In this document: positions 26,042-37,700 of the stretch, piece after piece | Layout: the number at the start of each line of letters is the position of its first letter | Position numbering within the stretch: the stretch's first letter is position 1 | DNA from: Rhizophlyctis rosea | Taxonomy: Eukaryota; Chytridiomycota; Chytridiomycetes; Rhizophlyctidales; Rhizophlyctidaceae | Reading direction: 5' to 3' | Length of the DNA stretch: 64,000 bases | NCBI GenBank assembly: GCA_027596075.1 | Contig: JADGJC010000091.1 | Coordinates: 62,001 to 126,000 of the forward strand | Notes under the pieces: generated by a model | Told to the model about the DNA's origin: nothing | What the model saw: only the letters and a program-made list of their open reading frames with translations | Databases searched by the model: none | Program-made: the position numbers and the translations under genes

Positions 26042-26419
26042 ATGCCAAGGACCCAGACGGACCCGTCGTTGCAATTGTTCCCTAATGAGGCGGAAACGGG
26101 ACGTCGGAAGAATGAATTCTCAATTATCTCAACACAACTTGAACAACAGCAAAAAAAGAACATCAAGAAGGCGCCGAAAGCGAAAGGGGATCATAACAAT
26201 AAACCCCAATCGCCAACAGCTACTTCAAGTTCCTCACTTCCAGATTTTCGAAGTCAGCGCCTGCAACGATGGTGGTATCTAACAAAAGAGCAATCGGGTC
26301 CTTTGACTGACTTTCAAAAGTGTCAAACATTTATACGCGGGGAATGGACGAGTAAGAAAGGAAGGGCACAGGATGACACAGGTTCATCCCCGACCATGAT
26401 ACTCTTTGGAACGGATTAA
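26042..26419 (+). CDS. possible small basic protein (doubtful)
   Basis: An ATG frame of 125 codons; Gln/Lys-rich middle (LEQQQKKNIKKAPKAKGD) then Ser/Thr-rich, with no similarity that I recognise. It sits alone in a gene-poor area. It could be a real small gene or chance. Confidence 0.2.
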   Translation: MPRTQTDPSLQLFPNEAETGRRKNEFSIISTQLEQQQKKNIKKAPKAKGDHNNKPQSPTATSSSSLPDFRSQRLQRWWYLTKEQSGPLTDFQKCQTFIRGEWTSKKGRAQDDTGSSPTMILFGTD

Positions 26420-27330
26420 ATCTTTCATACATGCACCCCATGCACATTGATCCGATCACAATTGTCTCAGACAAGATGGCGAGTCCCCAAATGAGTCTGG
26501 AAGCGTGTACGTAGGAAAGAAAGTAGCATTCAACGACAAGGCAGTTGTTGGACGTGGGCAGAAAGCCGCACACAGCATGATCACAAATACCGCTTCATGG
26601 TGTGGACGGTCTATCATTTTACACATTGTGTAATCGGTGTCTGACGAGATCCAAAGGACCATCCAGCCCTTTGGATGTGATGACTTTCGCACATCCAAAG
26701 AATGCCTTGAGCCGAACGGGCAGTCACATGCTAAGATCTGCTCGCTTCATTTCTTTCTGCAATTCCGATTTCGCTTTCTTTTGAAGCTGCATATGTTTCT
26801 TTTGATCTTCACTCGTTCCGCTGCGGGCCATATCCCAAGTCCCATAGAGCTATCACTCCTATGTGAGTGATGGCGCTGTTTTGATACGAAAAACACCGTC
26901 GAAATGGTTGTTTTGTTACTGAGTCAGGCAAGCTCTCTATTGATTCAAACACAAGAAGTCATGAAATGAATTTGAAACATGCCCTAGGCCCGTGGTGCCC
27001 AATTGGTAAAGCGCTAATAGGGGATGCAATCGTTGTCCAAACGTGTCGCATGTATCAATTGGCCAAATCAATCAAGCGCGGATCAGATCAGCATATTGCA
27101 ACAAAAAAAAATGGTCAGAAGAGAGGAATCCTTACGTTTCTTGGACCCGATTGGAACCTTTTGAAGCATCTGCAATAGCAACTGTCTTTCACATGTTCGA
27201 CTGGGGTACATTTCAGTCTTCGCCAAATGCGTCTTCAGCAGAGAGGAAAAAATCTGGTTGAAGTTCCCGCATCAAGCATCGTCAGGTGCGACCTTGTTGC
27301 GGTGTCCCAAATGTTTGTTCAATAGGGAGG
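26420..27330. other. gene-poor region with a tRNA-like 5' half
   Basis: At about 26988-27035 the sequence GCCCGTGGTGCCCAATTGG followed by TAAAGCGCTAATAGG looks like a tRNA acceptor/D-arm (A box), but no T-arm/B box follows. It may be a tRNA-derived remnant. Nothing else is supported. Confidence 0.35.
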
Positions 27331-27337
27331 TTACGCA

Positions 27338-27700
27338 CGAAGGATTTACTTCGCAAATCTCCGTCGTTACGTAAATTTTTGGTGGTGGTGCTTTCGTCAC
27401 CAACATTTGCCCCTTCAAAATCAAAGGAAATTTCCTTCGTTGAATTTTACGACGGGTATGGATCCCGTCATGAAATGCACGCGCTTCCTAGGCCGGAAAA
27501 CGTGTCAGGAAGGGAAATTGACGAAAATTCAGTGCGTAACACTATTCAGCAGGGGAGGACGGCACGTTTGGCCGTCGTGTGCTTGGTGGCACAGGAAGGG
27601 AAAATGCGAAGGATTTCCTTCGTCCCTGACCTCGCTAATGCAATCACTTTTCTGTGCTCACCTCCACCATGCACTGCAAAGTTTACCCTTCCGTGGAAGG
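27338..27700. repeat. array of short perfect hairpins
   Basis: Self-complementary pairs in order: CGAAG/CTTCG (27338-27353), TTGGTG/CACCAA (27379-27403), AAGGAAATTTCCTT (27424-27437), GACGGG/CCCGTC (27451-27469), TTCC/GGAA (27485-27498), GTCA/TGAC (27504-27522), GACGGC/GCCGTC (27558-27576), GTGC/GCAC (27579-27592), CGAAGGA/TCCTTCG (27607-27622) and CCTTCC/GGAAGG (27687-27700). An open frame spans it (27286-27792, starting with GTG), but I do not recognise a protein. Confidence 0.55.
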
Positions 27701-28202
27701 CTGTGAAGGATTGGAAAAAGGTACAACCGACAACGAGGAATGCAGCCAAGAGCCTTCTACTCAAGCCGCCTGCTGCAATGTTGGAAAGCTGATAAGTACT
27801 GCGGGTGACAGAATAACGATATTGTGGAAAGTGGGCACTCGCTAGACGGCATCCGGACCAAGTGGCGCAGTGACCAGGAAATGGTGGACATGAGTTTGAT
27901 CGTTGAGGTTGAAAATTTGAGGGGTTCTTACGAATGAGCATCGGCCATTCTCCACAACAAGTTTAGACCCTTGACAATCTCAGACAACAATGGTAAGATC
28001 TGACTCCCTTTGCTAATCAGACACCATTTCGTGGGCATCTATCGAAGCTTATAATTGCCACCATCTTTCTCCTTCAGAAACTTCTTGAAGGTCCATTTTC
28101 GTTCCCCTGCCATATTAAACGGTGACTCCTTTATGTCACCACCACAACAGTTGAGACTATTTTCCTTTTCCCATGCCGGGGGTTCTTGAGCAAACCTACA
28201 AA

Positions 28203-29364
28203 ATGAGCTCCACAACACTCCAACGCTACTTCTCCGGCGACCATTGGCTCAGCATCTTTGCCTACTTCGACATCCATACCTTGCTCACCCTCTCCTGAAC
28301 GGCAAAGGTTTTCCAGCAATAATTGCGACCAATGCGATCTGTTTCAGACAAATCCTCAAAAGACACCAAGTACCACTTCTCGGCATATCTCACCAACCGA
28401 TCCTGCACGCACATCTTGCACCTTACTTCGCCGCCAACCCGTCCTTCAACAAATCCAATTTAGAAGCTATTTTACCTCCTGCCATCAAAGAAGCGGTGCA
28501 AGGAGACCCCCTTCACCGTCTACAAAACCGTACGCGCTCTTGTGTACTCCCTCCGCCGCAACGTCCGTAAGTTGGAAGGACATGATGATGACAGCAACCG
28601 AGTTCGCCCCGCGAACCCCAACCTCCCACCCATCGAAAGCTTCAAACATCTCGAACCAATCTGCGGGTATTACGCGGATGGTCGATACCCCTACAACGTA
28701 ACATCCTCCACTACTCCAAAAACCAGACTTTTACCTCCCCTTCGACGCCTCCCTCATTCTCCGCTACTACGCCAAGTACATAATGATTGTAGCGAAAAAG
28801 GTCGACGACGGTGATTCGGCCTTCGGGCTAGGTCTCTGGCGTGGGCAGCATGACGATATGGAAAAGAGGTTTTACTGGGACGTCAAACATCCATCTGACG
28901 AAAACGGACGGGAAAGAGAATAGGCAGGCGGGTGGGCTACTCACAGCGACGGAACCAAACTCGTGATCCTTTGTGAAAAAGTCGGCGTTGACAACGACGG
29001 CAGCGACTTACTCCTAGACTGTACACCGGGAGGCAAGTCCAGCACCTACGGGGCTGTATTCTCACTAGTGAATAGTTGCTATCGAGATGGGCGTCTTTTG
29101 TTCTTATGTGATAGTCTGACGGATCTTGTGGCGGAGATGGATAGGAAGTTGGATGATGTGGAGAGTATGGGCTCATCAGTAGAATGGAAAGATGGGTGTG
29201 ATTATGAGGATGAGCGGTGGGCTATGGTTGTGACGGATGCACTTATTGTTAGCAAGAATCGCAAAAGTGTGTGGAAGGCAAAGGGGGTAATGGTTGAAGG
29301 AGTCAACCAGGATGGGGACGAGGAAGATGGAGGCGAGGAAGAGGATGAGGAAGAAAATGAATGA
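28203..29364 (+). pseudogene. broken F-box-like gene
   Basis: The piece after ATG 28203 reads FSGDHWLSIFAYFDIHTLL, an F-box-like start. The match continues in another frame from about 28298 (KGFPAIIATNAICFRQIL), a third from about 28508 (FTVYKTVRALVYSLRRN, ICGYYADGRYPYN) and a fourth from about 28720 (DFYLPFDASLILRYYAKY, RFYWDV). An in-frame TAG lies at 28921-28923; the frame then continues (DGTKLVILCEKVGVDNDGSD, YGAVFSLVNSCYRDGR) to an acidic end at 29364. At least three shifts, some at C or A homopolymers, plus one stop. No introns explain the shifts; the stop could be removed by a 42-nt GT-AG segment with a weak donor. The later part resembles large fungal F-box proteins with a SMI1/KNR4-like region, which is inference. 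Recent pseudogene or base-calling errors are both possible. Confidence 0.55.
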
Positions 29365-32300
29365 GGTGGAAGGGGGATGAGCAGACTCCCAACGCATGCA
29401 TGCATATGGATTTTTCCTTATCATCATGTGTCACATCTGAAGTAGTACGGTTGGTGTACGGGCAAGGTCTGGACGCCTCTGAATGGTTCCATAGTAAGGC
29501 CTCGATGTTCGCTGCAACAAAACTTCCATCAAGACGGAAAGCTGTTGGGTTCCATAAGCTTCCGACCAGGTCGTGGTTCAACCCGTGGCGCAAGAACGCG
29601 CTGAGAAGCCACTACACACGTCACTTCGCCACCAACCGGGCTGCTTCCTCCATTTTCGGCATTGCATGACGAACACCGTTCTGACACATGGCAACGAGAG
29701 ATATCAACATATCAAACCGTATCAAAGTGTCTCGATCATCATATTATGCGTTCCGTCATGGCGTCTCAGCATCGGAGCGCTTGTCTCTGGCTGATTGCTA
29801 AGCATCCTGTGTAGGGTGCGATGCAACGGCCTGCTGGGCTTTTCGATCCGAATTTCCAAGGCGTGCTATTTTTGAGGTTTCTTTGGTGCCTTTGTTTGTT
29901 TATGCGCGGGCTGCGGGAGATATCATCATATCAGGATCTACGTCTGTGAATGCATGAAAGCTGCGCTTTTCGTGGACAGATTTCGTGAGCCATTGCTTCA
30001 GCCAGAAACTCTCACTGTAGGTATGGGGACAGACACTGCCCGCCAACAAGATCCAGAGATACGTACAAGACACCCACATTCCGGCCATCTTATTGGGCGC
30101 TAGTAGTGGGTCCAAGAATCATGCTTCAACGCCATGCATCGTGTACTGCCAAAACCAATCAATTGCGCTGCGTATGCTTCACGTATTTTGCTTCATTCTG
30201 CAAGTGCCTCATGATGGCGGAGATGCGCTTGCTCCGCACAGGAAAGTGAAAATGATCTCAAGATGTTGTTCGTCTGGTGCAAAGAAGAGATTAGAGGATT
30301 CATCAAGGTTCACATGTGTATAACGATTCCACATTGCTTGGCGATACCGAGAAAAAGTGGCGTTGAATACCCGCGGAGATGTGGCAGCAACTGTAAATAG
30401 CATCTCCGCGGCTCGAAAAGTGAGCAAGAGCAGGATTTGAAGTGTTTAGGGGTCCAACAGGGTCCAATTCTTGAGCACGGAGATTCCAGTTTTCCCAGTG
30501 ACCGCACGACCCGAAATTGTGAATGAGGGCTTGACTTGGGCTTTGACCAATTGCGCAGAAGGCGCAGACATGGCAGGCCGGACGTCGCGGCGCGGGCAGT
30601 GACTGAGCAACCTCCGCCTCATTCTCTTTCATTTCTGTGATTGAACCAAATACCGAGATCCAGAATGAAAAAAAAGGATCCAAACGACGCGCGGGGCCAG
30701 ACCAAGATCCAGTCCATGAAAGTGGCGACGCCAATAGTTGGCGGCCGTCTTTCACGGAATAGGGAAGCCACTCCATGTTCGGAACAGAAGGGCTCCGCTT
30801 CCATAGGTGCCAACACATGTAAGGGCGATCACTTTCCTATGGCCAAGCATAACATTTTGAGTTGCCTCCGTTGTGACCCAATGCACAGGGTGTCTCAGGT
30901 TGGCGCAACAAGAACCCCTCAAATTGACCTTCTTTGACTGGCTGTGGCTGGCGAAAAACAGGAGGGTTTTGGTTGATCGCTGACGATAGTGGACCCGCGC
31001 AGCGCAGCCATCAACTGTTGACCTTCTGTAAAAGCCCATTTCACGCCAATCGATCTGAACGCCGAGATTTCGGATCGAGACCAGAATTGGGCAGTTGCAG
31101 CCCCCCACGTTGGGCTTGACAACCGGGAAACGGCAGGACAGAGTCGGCAGGGACGCCGGGTGCAGACGCCGCCTTGCCGCGCTTGTGCTTGTTTCTGATA
31201 TGTGGGCAGGAAATCGGAAGGGTGTGTGTGTGGAGCATTCATGGATTCTCCGTCTGACTATGGTGACGTTGGCATGGGTAAGGTGGGGTTTCGGGATCCC
31301 GGACCCATAACGGGTGGTCATGATGGTCAAAATCAGATGAGTGCTTGCATGCCACGCCGATAGGGCGCCCCTGCCACAGGTCAGCTGAGGAAGGGATTGT
31401 GAATTTCAAGGCCCTTCAGCTGTGGGTAAGGAAATGGGCTTGAGGCCTTATTCCTGTGGGAATGCATGCTCTGCTGATTAGGCCATTAGACAATGGTCCA
31501 AAGCGAATGGCCAGACGCACATCCAGCCATGAATGGGATTTATGTTTACGGACGCGCGTTGAATCGGAGGGTGTGTATTACATGGTTGACAGGCCATTGA
31601 GAAACGCTCATCATCTTGATCAGGGTCCAGCATCATAGACACCCTCACACGTTGTTGATGGGTGTGTGCATCAGTGTGCATCAGTGCATCATCAGTGTAT
31701 GTGTGATGAACGAGTCAGGCTTGGGAGATGATTGATCCACGCATACGGTTCTCGGTAAGAATATCCATAGCAGGCAAGTTGGGGGTCTGGCCAGGTGGGA
31801 CAAACGGAACGCACATATTCCTATGCACCCAACCATCCAACCATCCTTTGTGCTACCACTAGTCCACCGACTATCACTCAACTGTGACAGGTCAACGAGT
31901 CCAGCAATCCGCAATTCGTGGGTCTGCAGACTCTGCACTCTCCTGAACGCCCAACAGTCCCCTCTTTCCCACGACATAGTTTCACAGTAGCAGCGGCAGC
32001 AGTGCACAGACCCTTGCGGCCCCTTCCCCATTGCATTCATCGATTGTCTGGATGATTGGTAATAAGTCCACTACACTGTGCACATGCTGGCGAATACTTC
32101 CTCATTTGTACACGCGCGGTCGTCAACTTGATGCGCATTCTCCACCTTTGTTCTTTTTGATCTCGCCCAGAGTGTCACACCAATAGAGCAGACACCCGTG
32201 GATTCAAACAGGCTTTTTCCGTGGTTCCTTATTTGCTGTGCACCTTTTCCGCGACCGGCTGATAGGTGACGTCCAGCAAGTTTGATGGCGCCATACGCAA

Positions 32301-32799
32301 CCAACGCACTCAACTCAGATCATCTTCTGAACCTATCTTCACTATCAATTTCACACCTACGACAGAAAAATCACACTCGCAACGGATATTATATTATACC
32401 GTATGTATTACCCTGTTCTTTTCTTTCCTCCTGTTTTTGATACCAAATCTTGAACTCTTCCCAACAGGGAGTAGGCAATCGATCAACGTACAAGTGAACT
32501 GGCTGTCAAGACATCTCTTCGACATTAGGTAAATTCCCACACAGACTTGCCTGTCTCATAACTTAATTCGCTGGTTTCACTCAATAAGCGATGCTCATCT
32601 GTGTTTCTAGTATATCGCACCAATTTACAACTCCACCTGTTGCAAAACCAATCGTACAGTTCCTCTGAAATCACTGCTGGCTGATAACAGAACGAGTGAA
32701 TTCATTCCTTTCCTCCTACCGGTGCAAACGACAATTTGCACAACACAATACTGGGTGCCTGTTGGCTCATAGCACGAACGGGCGACCCATTTCATAAAG
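29365..32799. other. gene-poor region and 5' flank of the zinc-finger gene
   Basis: No frame is convincing (the longest, 30752-31330 on -, lacks domains and an ATG-based start). An 11-bp inverted repeat lies at 30371-30411. The last 450 bases (32350-32799) are pyrimidine-rich with several GT/AG pairs and may hold a 5' UTR intron (for example acceptor TTCCCAACAG ending 32467). Confidence 0.45.
30371..30411. repeat. perfect 11-bp inverted repeat with 19-nt loop
   Basis: CCGCGGAGATG at 30371-30381 pairs with CATCTCCGCGG at 30401-30411. This could be a protein-binding site or an RNA hairpin. It is not next to an identified gene. Confidence 0.7.
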
Positions 32800-34089
32800 A
32801 TGCGCATAGACCAACTTCTCAACCCACGGACGTCACCACCTCCTGCCGTAGATTCCCGGCCTCTACCTTCCTTGCATACTGGCCTTCCTTTTGCTATCCA
32901 GCATCTGGATCCACCCACACCGAGGGATCGCCCCACCAGACATTATAGTTCCGAGCTGAATGTCGACGTCAAACCACCCATTCCTCACCGAAGTAGTTTC
33001 CCTCCGCCTGGGTACACATCCCCATTTCCTTCTCCAAGAGCGTGGGAAACAGAACGAGAATCTCTGGACCGATTCCCGCCTGCATCAACATACTCAGACG
33101 TAGACAGTGAAACTCGTGGCCCAAGCAATTACCAAACGCATCGTCGCTACGAACCTTCCCATACTCCTCCATCTCACCACTTGCAGTCAAAGGACGATGA
33201 CGGTAATCAGCAATTCCACGTGCGACAGTTTCACGGCTCGCACCAACGCTACCCTCCTGGTACGACATATCCTACATACCAACAACCCTCCCACGAGCCG
33301 TCATATTTCGACTACACAAAGCATCGCTCATCGTCTCCACCTCCACCCGAGCGGGTCTACCAATACACACCAACACCATCTCGGTTCCCACCTCCCCAGT
33401 TGACAGGTATGGAATACCGTCCACCACGCGCACAAAGCCCGCCACCGCCTTTAGGATCGCCAGCACCTCGCTATTCCCATTCTTATCAGCACAATCCGCC
33501 ACCTCCCCTCTCTGCCTCGTCAATGCCACCGCAAATGAATGGTCCTCCTTCAATGCTCAAACCACCCCCAGCAACATTTATCCAACCCCCACAACACCCA
33601 TCACAACAACAATCCTCCCCAGCATCAAACTCTCCATCAACACCAACAACACCAACCACATCAATAACCCAACCTCCCCGCCACCGCCCCTTCCAATGCC
33701 CTGTCCCAACTTGCAACGCCCGCTTCACCCGCCGTGCAAACCTCCGCTCCCACTCCACATGCCATTCAGGCGACAGAGCACACTGCTGCAAACTCTGCAC
33801 CGCGCGGTTCCGGCGTCCACAGGAACTAAGAAGACACGAGCGGAGCGTACATAAGGATCGGATAATCAATGCGGCTTTGGTTGTTCCGGTGTCGAATTCC
33901 GCAACGATGGCGGCTGGGGGACCTAGTGGAGGGGGGATGGTCAGCGGTGGTGGGGTTTCGGAGATGGGTGGGGGGTATGTAGATAGTGGTGATGGAGATG
34001 GGGAGGGGAGTGAGGAGAGTGGATCGACGAATGGTGTACATAGTAGTAATGGGCGGTCACCGGGTATGATTAAACGTAATGAGGAATGA
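32800..34089 (+). CDS. C2H2 zinc-finger protein, probable transcription factor
   Basis: A single exon of 429 codons from ATG 32800. The first 290 residues are disordered, rich in Pro, Ser, Tyr, His and Gln. Two adjacent C2H2 fingers follow near residues 300-350: FQCPVPTCNARFTRRANLR with SHSTCH, and CKLCTARFRRPQELRRHERS VH. They are joined by a short SGDRAHC linker in place of the canonical TGEKP. The remainder is Gly/Ser/acidic. The layout (N-terminal disordered activator-like region, two fingers near the C-terminus) is common in fungal DNA-binding regulators. Target and role cannot be read from sequence. The start MRIDQLLNP resembles the N-termini of fungal regulators, supporting this ATG. 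Confidence 0.75.
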   Translation: MRIDQLLNPRTSPPPAVDSRPLPSLHTGLPFAIQHLDPPTPRDRPTRHYSSELNVDVKPPIPHRSSFPPPGYTSPFPSPRAWETERESLDRFPPASTYSDVDSETRGPSNYQTHRRYEPSHTPPSHHLQSKDDDGNQQFHVRQFHGSHQRYPPGTTYPTYQQPSHEPSYFDYTKHRSSSPPPPERVYQYTPTPSRFPPPQLTGMEYRPPRAQSPPPPLGSPAPRYSHSYQHNPPPPLSASSMPPQMNGPPSMLKPPPATFIQPPQHPSQQQSSPASNSPSTPTTPTTSITQPPRHRPFQCPVPTCNARFTRRANLRSHSTCHSGDRAHCCKLCTARFRRPQELRRHERSVHKDRIINAALVVPVSNSATMAAGGPSGGGMVSGGGVSEMGGGYVDSGDGDGEGSEESGSTNGVHSSNGRSPGMIKRNEE

Positions 34090-34785
34090 GCGTGGGGTGT
34101 CTTCGCCCCGCTCTTTCCTGCAAATAGTATACAAATAATGACGATGTTTAGGGCTAAAGCTATTGGTGACTTGTGGATCATTTGCCTGAAACTTTTGGAA
34201 TGTTGCGATGGGATCTCAGGATGCGGTGAGAACTTTGGGTGCATCCATTGTGGATTGAAGAAAGTTGGTGAACGGGAGCATACAGTTCACAACTTGCGCG
34301 GGATATTTCTGCGTTATGCCTTGTGAACATGCATGTCGAGCAGGAGTGAAGCAGAGAATCGCAAAACATCTGCCGTATGTTTCCCGACTTTCATCAGTAG
34401 GTCGTGAACACAAGCAAGAGATACCCAAATCTTTACCTTACAGAACCCCAATCCCGGCCAACTCCAAGTCTGTTTACTGACGAGGTAAGCGCCGATGGCG
34501 GAGCCACCTCAGGGTCCTTCCAGTCACTACATGTGTCTTTCAATCATCACCAATGCCAATGGCCCAAATGATCCAGCCCATCGAGACACTTCATTGGCGA
34601 TTCAAGCTGCAAATCAATCCTCAACCAACATGTTTCCCATCTCGCAGCAACTCCCGCCCGAAAATTTCAACCATGTTTGACACGGTTTCCTCCTCCTCCT
34701 CCTCAAAGTTCCCTGCTCCCTTAATCGCCACATGTGGTCAGCCGATAACATTTGTATTCCCACATAAATACATCCACGAACGCAC
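34090..34785. other. intergenic region before the ABC transporter
   Basis: Small frames only. A TCC(n) run at 34687-34705 and the ATG-started frame 34495-34680 have no domain. An upstream exon of the transporter, for instance one encoding a signal peptide, could lie here but is not evident. Confidence 0.4.
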
Positions 34786-37700
34786 ATGAGCTCCAATACA
34801 ACAGCAGGCGAATGCTACGCGCCAGGCGCGGTGGGCTTGCCCCTCCAATCCTCCTTCATGTGCCTGCCCCACTTCTTCTGTCCCAACTCCACGCAAGCGT
34901 CACAAATACCGTACTACTGTCCACCGACACAACAATGCATGTTGGATCGGTTGTTGGGAAAAGCTTGTCAGGTGAGTGTTGATAAGAGGTCATCGAGGCA
35001 CGAATATAGCAACTGTCGCGGGAGGATTTGGATTTCTTACTCACACTATTTCTCGATCTTTCTTGGTTTTATGCAATTGTAGCCGCAAGGCCGATTCGAA
35101 CCTGTGGTATGCTACCCTGGGAACTACTGCCCAGATCAGTGGAACGTGCATCTTTGTCCGAAGGGTTATTATTGGTAAGTCTTGCGGCTACTATTACCAT
35201 CTTTACTCTTGAAAGCGTCATACAAGCAATTGTTGTCGTCAACATCACTACATGCAGCCCCACGGGATCAGTAGCACCCATCAAATGCGAACCGATGAGC
35301 TCATGCCCACCAGGGTCCCAAAGCCCGACATACTATGGCGGTCTAGTTATTTGTTTAATAGTCGATATGATTCTGGGTGCAATCATATTGTATAAGAAAC
35401 GTAATGAGCTGTTGATGAGTAAGGGAGCACGGTTTCATCAGGTCAGTGTTGAAGGAGGGAATCGGGAAAGAATCATTTTGCACAATCTGTACACCTCCGG
35501 GTTCTCTTCCTGACACCCGAAAATAACAAAGGTGGGCGGCAAACATGATGCCGATACGGCCCTGCAGGTGACGCCGGAACCTACGAACGAAACAGAAATG
35601 TCAGAAGTAAAACACCAGTCAGCATCCCAACCCCCGTCCGCGGCACGCGGACCAGACATAGAACAAGGCGACATCAAATCCCCTCCCACCCGCTCCCCAC
35701 CCACATCCACTCCCACCTCCCCCACCACCCCAACAAAACCCACCACACCACCCTCCGCCCTACTCCGCGGCTTCAACCGTAGCACCAACAACACACCCCT
35801 AACAATGTCCTTCAAATTCCAAAACCTCGGTCTCCGTCTCAAAAACGGTCGCTCAATTATCGCCGGCGTCAACGGCGAAATCCGGTGCGGAACCCTCACA
35901 GCCATCATGGGTCCTTCCGGCGCCGGCAAAACAACCTTCATGTCCGTCCTGATGGGCAAAGTTGCTCGTACGGAAGGGAAGTTGTTTATTAATGGGAGGG
36001 AAGGGGAGATGAGCAAGTTCAAGAAGATTATTGGGTATGTGCCACAGGAAGATGTGATGTTGAGGGAGATGACGGTGAGGGAGAATATATTGCATGCTGC
36101 GAGGGTTAAGTTGCCGGCGGATTGGACGTCGACGGAAATCGAAACGTACGCCGACGCGATAATCGAAGCCCTCGGTCTCTCCCACGTCGCTCACACACCC
36201 ATAGGCGACGAAACCACCCGCGGCGTCAGTGGGGGTCAACGAAAACGCGTAAACATCGGTATAGAACTCGCGGGTGTTCCGTTAACACTCTTTCTCGACG
36301 AACCGACCTCCGGACTAGATTCCACCTCAGCGTTGAGTGTGTGTGAAAACTTGAAGGATATATCGCACTTGGGAGTAACGGTTGTAAGTGTGATACATCA
36401 ACCTCGATATGAAATTTTCAGAAGTTTCGATTGGTTGGTGTTGCTTGTGCCCGGTGGGCAGACGGCGTATATGGGACCGACGGAGGGGGCGCAGGGGTAT
36501 TTTGAGGATATGGGTTTCCAGTTCGACCCTACCTCAAACCCTGCCGACCTCCTCATGGACATTCTAGCCGGCCACGGCATAAACCCCAAACAAACCCTCA
36601 CACCCACCGACCTTGTTGCCGCTTGGGAACGGCGTCAAAGCACTACCCTCCCACCACCGTCACCCGGGCAGGAGGACCCCACCACCTATAGAGACTTCCA
36701 CACCAAAGTCCCAGCCCTAATCCGCCAACGCGGCGCAACGTGGTGGAAGCAGGTGTGGTATTGCCATAATAGGGCCTTGATACAGCATTATCGGAACTTG
36801 TCGAGTTTTGTATTGGAGATTTTTGTGGGGTGTTTTGCGGGGGCTATGATTGGTGGGTGTTGTCCCGGTTTTGGCTTTTCCTAATATCATGAGGGTCGTG
36901 TTCAGTCTACTTGGTATCGAGAGAACCTATCTGGAAAATGGCCATGAAGATTGGCTGATGACGCGAGGTGGCGGGTTGGAGGGAAGGGGGCGGGGAAGGG
37001 TTGATTGTCTTGACAGGATGTAGTCCCTTTGGTCATGACTGACCGGATATCTTGCAGGCATTGCAACTGGAGGAAACCAAATGTTTTCCGGCGTCTACGT
37101 ACAACCCTACACATTCCTCAGCCCCTCCCCCGTGTCCTGGTTCATCCCCCTCCTCGGTCTCCTAATCGGAATGATCGTATCTTTAGCGGTAAGGACTACC
37201 GCCCATCCCACCACCTCTCCACACGCTCTCCAAAAGGCTCCTGACCAACTACACAGGGCGCCCCAGCAGGCGTAAAAGTCTTCTCCGAAGAACGCCCCAT
37301 CTACTTCCGCGAAGTCGCCTCGGGCCACAACCCCCTCTCCTACTACCTCGGCAAAACCCTTGGCGCCCTCTACCGCTTCACTTTTTCCTCTCTCCATTTC
37401 ACCGCTATGTACGTCCTCCTAGCCAAACCGCAAGCACCATTCTCCCGCCAATTCGTTGTGGTGTTTTTGTTATTTTACGGGGTTTATGGGTTGAGTGCGA
37501 TTGTTAGTATGGTGACGAAGAGGGGTAATGCGAACCTTGTGGCGGTTATAAGTTGTCTTTTTGCGGCGATTTTTTGTGGATTTGGACCGAATTTGAAGCA
37601 AGCTAGGAGGTGGGGGGTTGATTTTATTTGGGTGGGTTAGGTTGTCGTTCATTTTCATGTACTGCTTTGCATTCAGGACTCATGACCTTCCTTTCCTTAG

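Noticed and set aside
30752..31330. 192-codon minus-strand frame in the gene-poor region
   Set aside because: No ATG-based structure, Cys/Arg/His-rich random-like composition and no domain.
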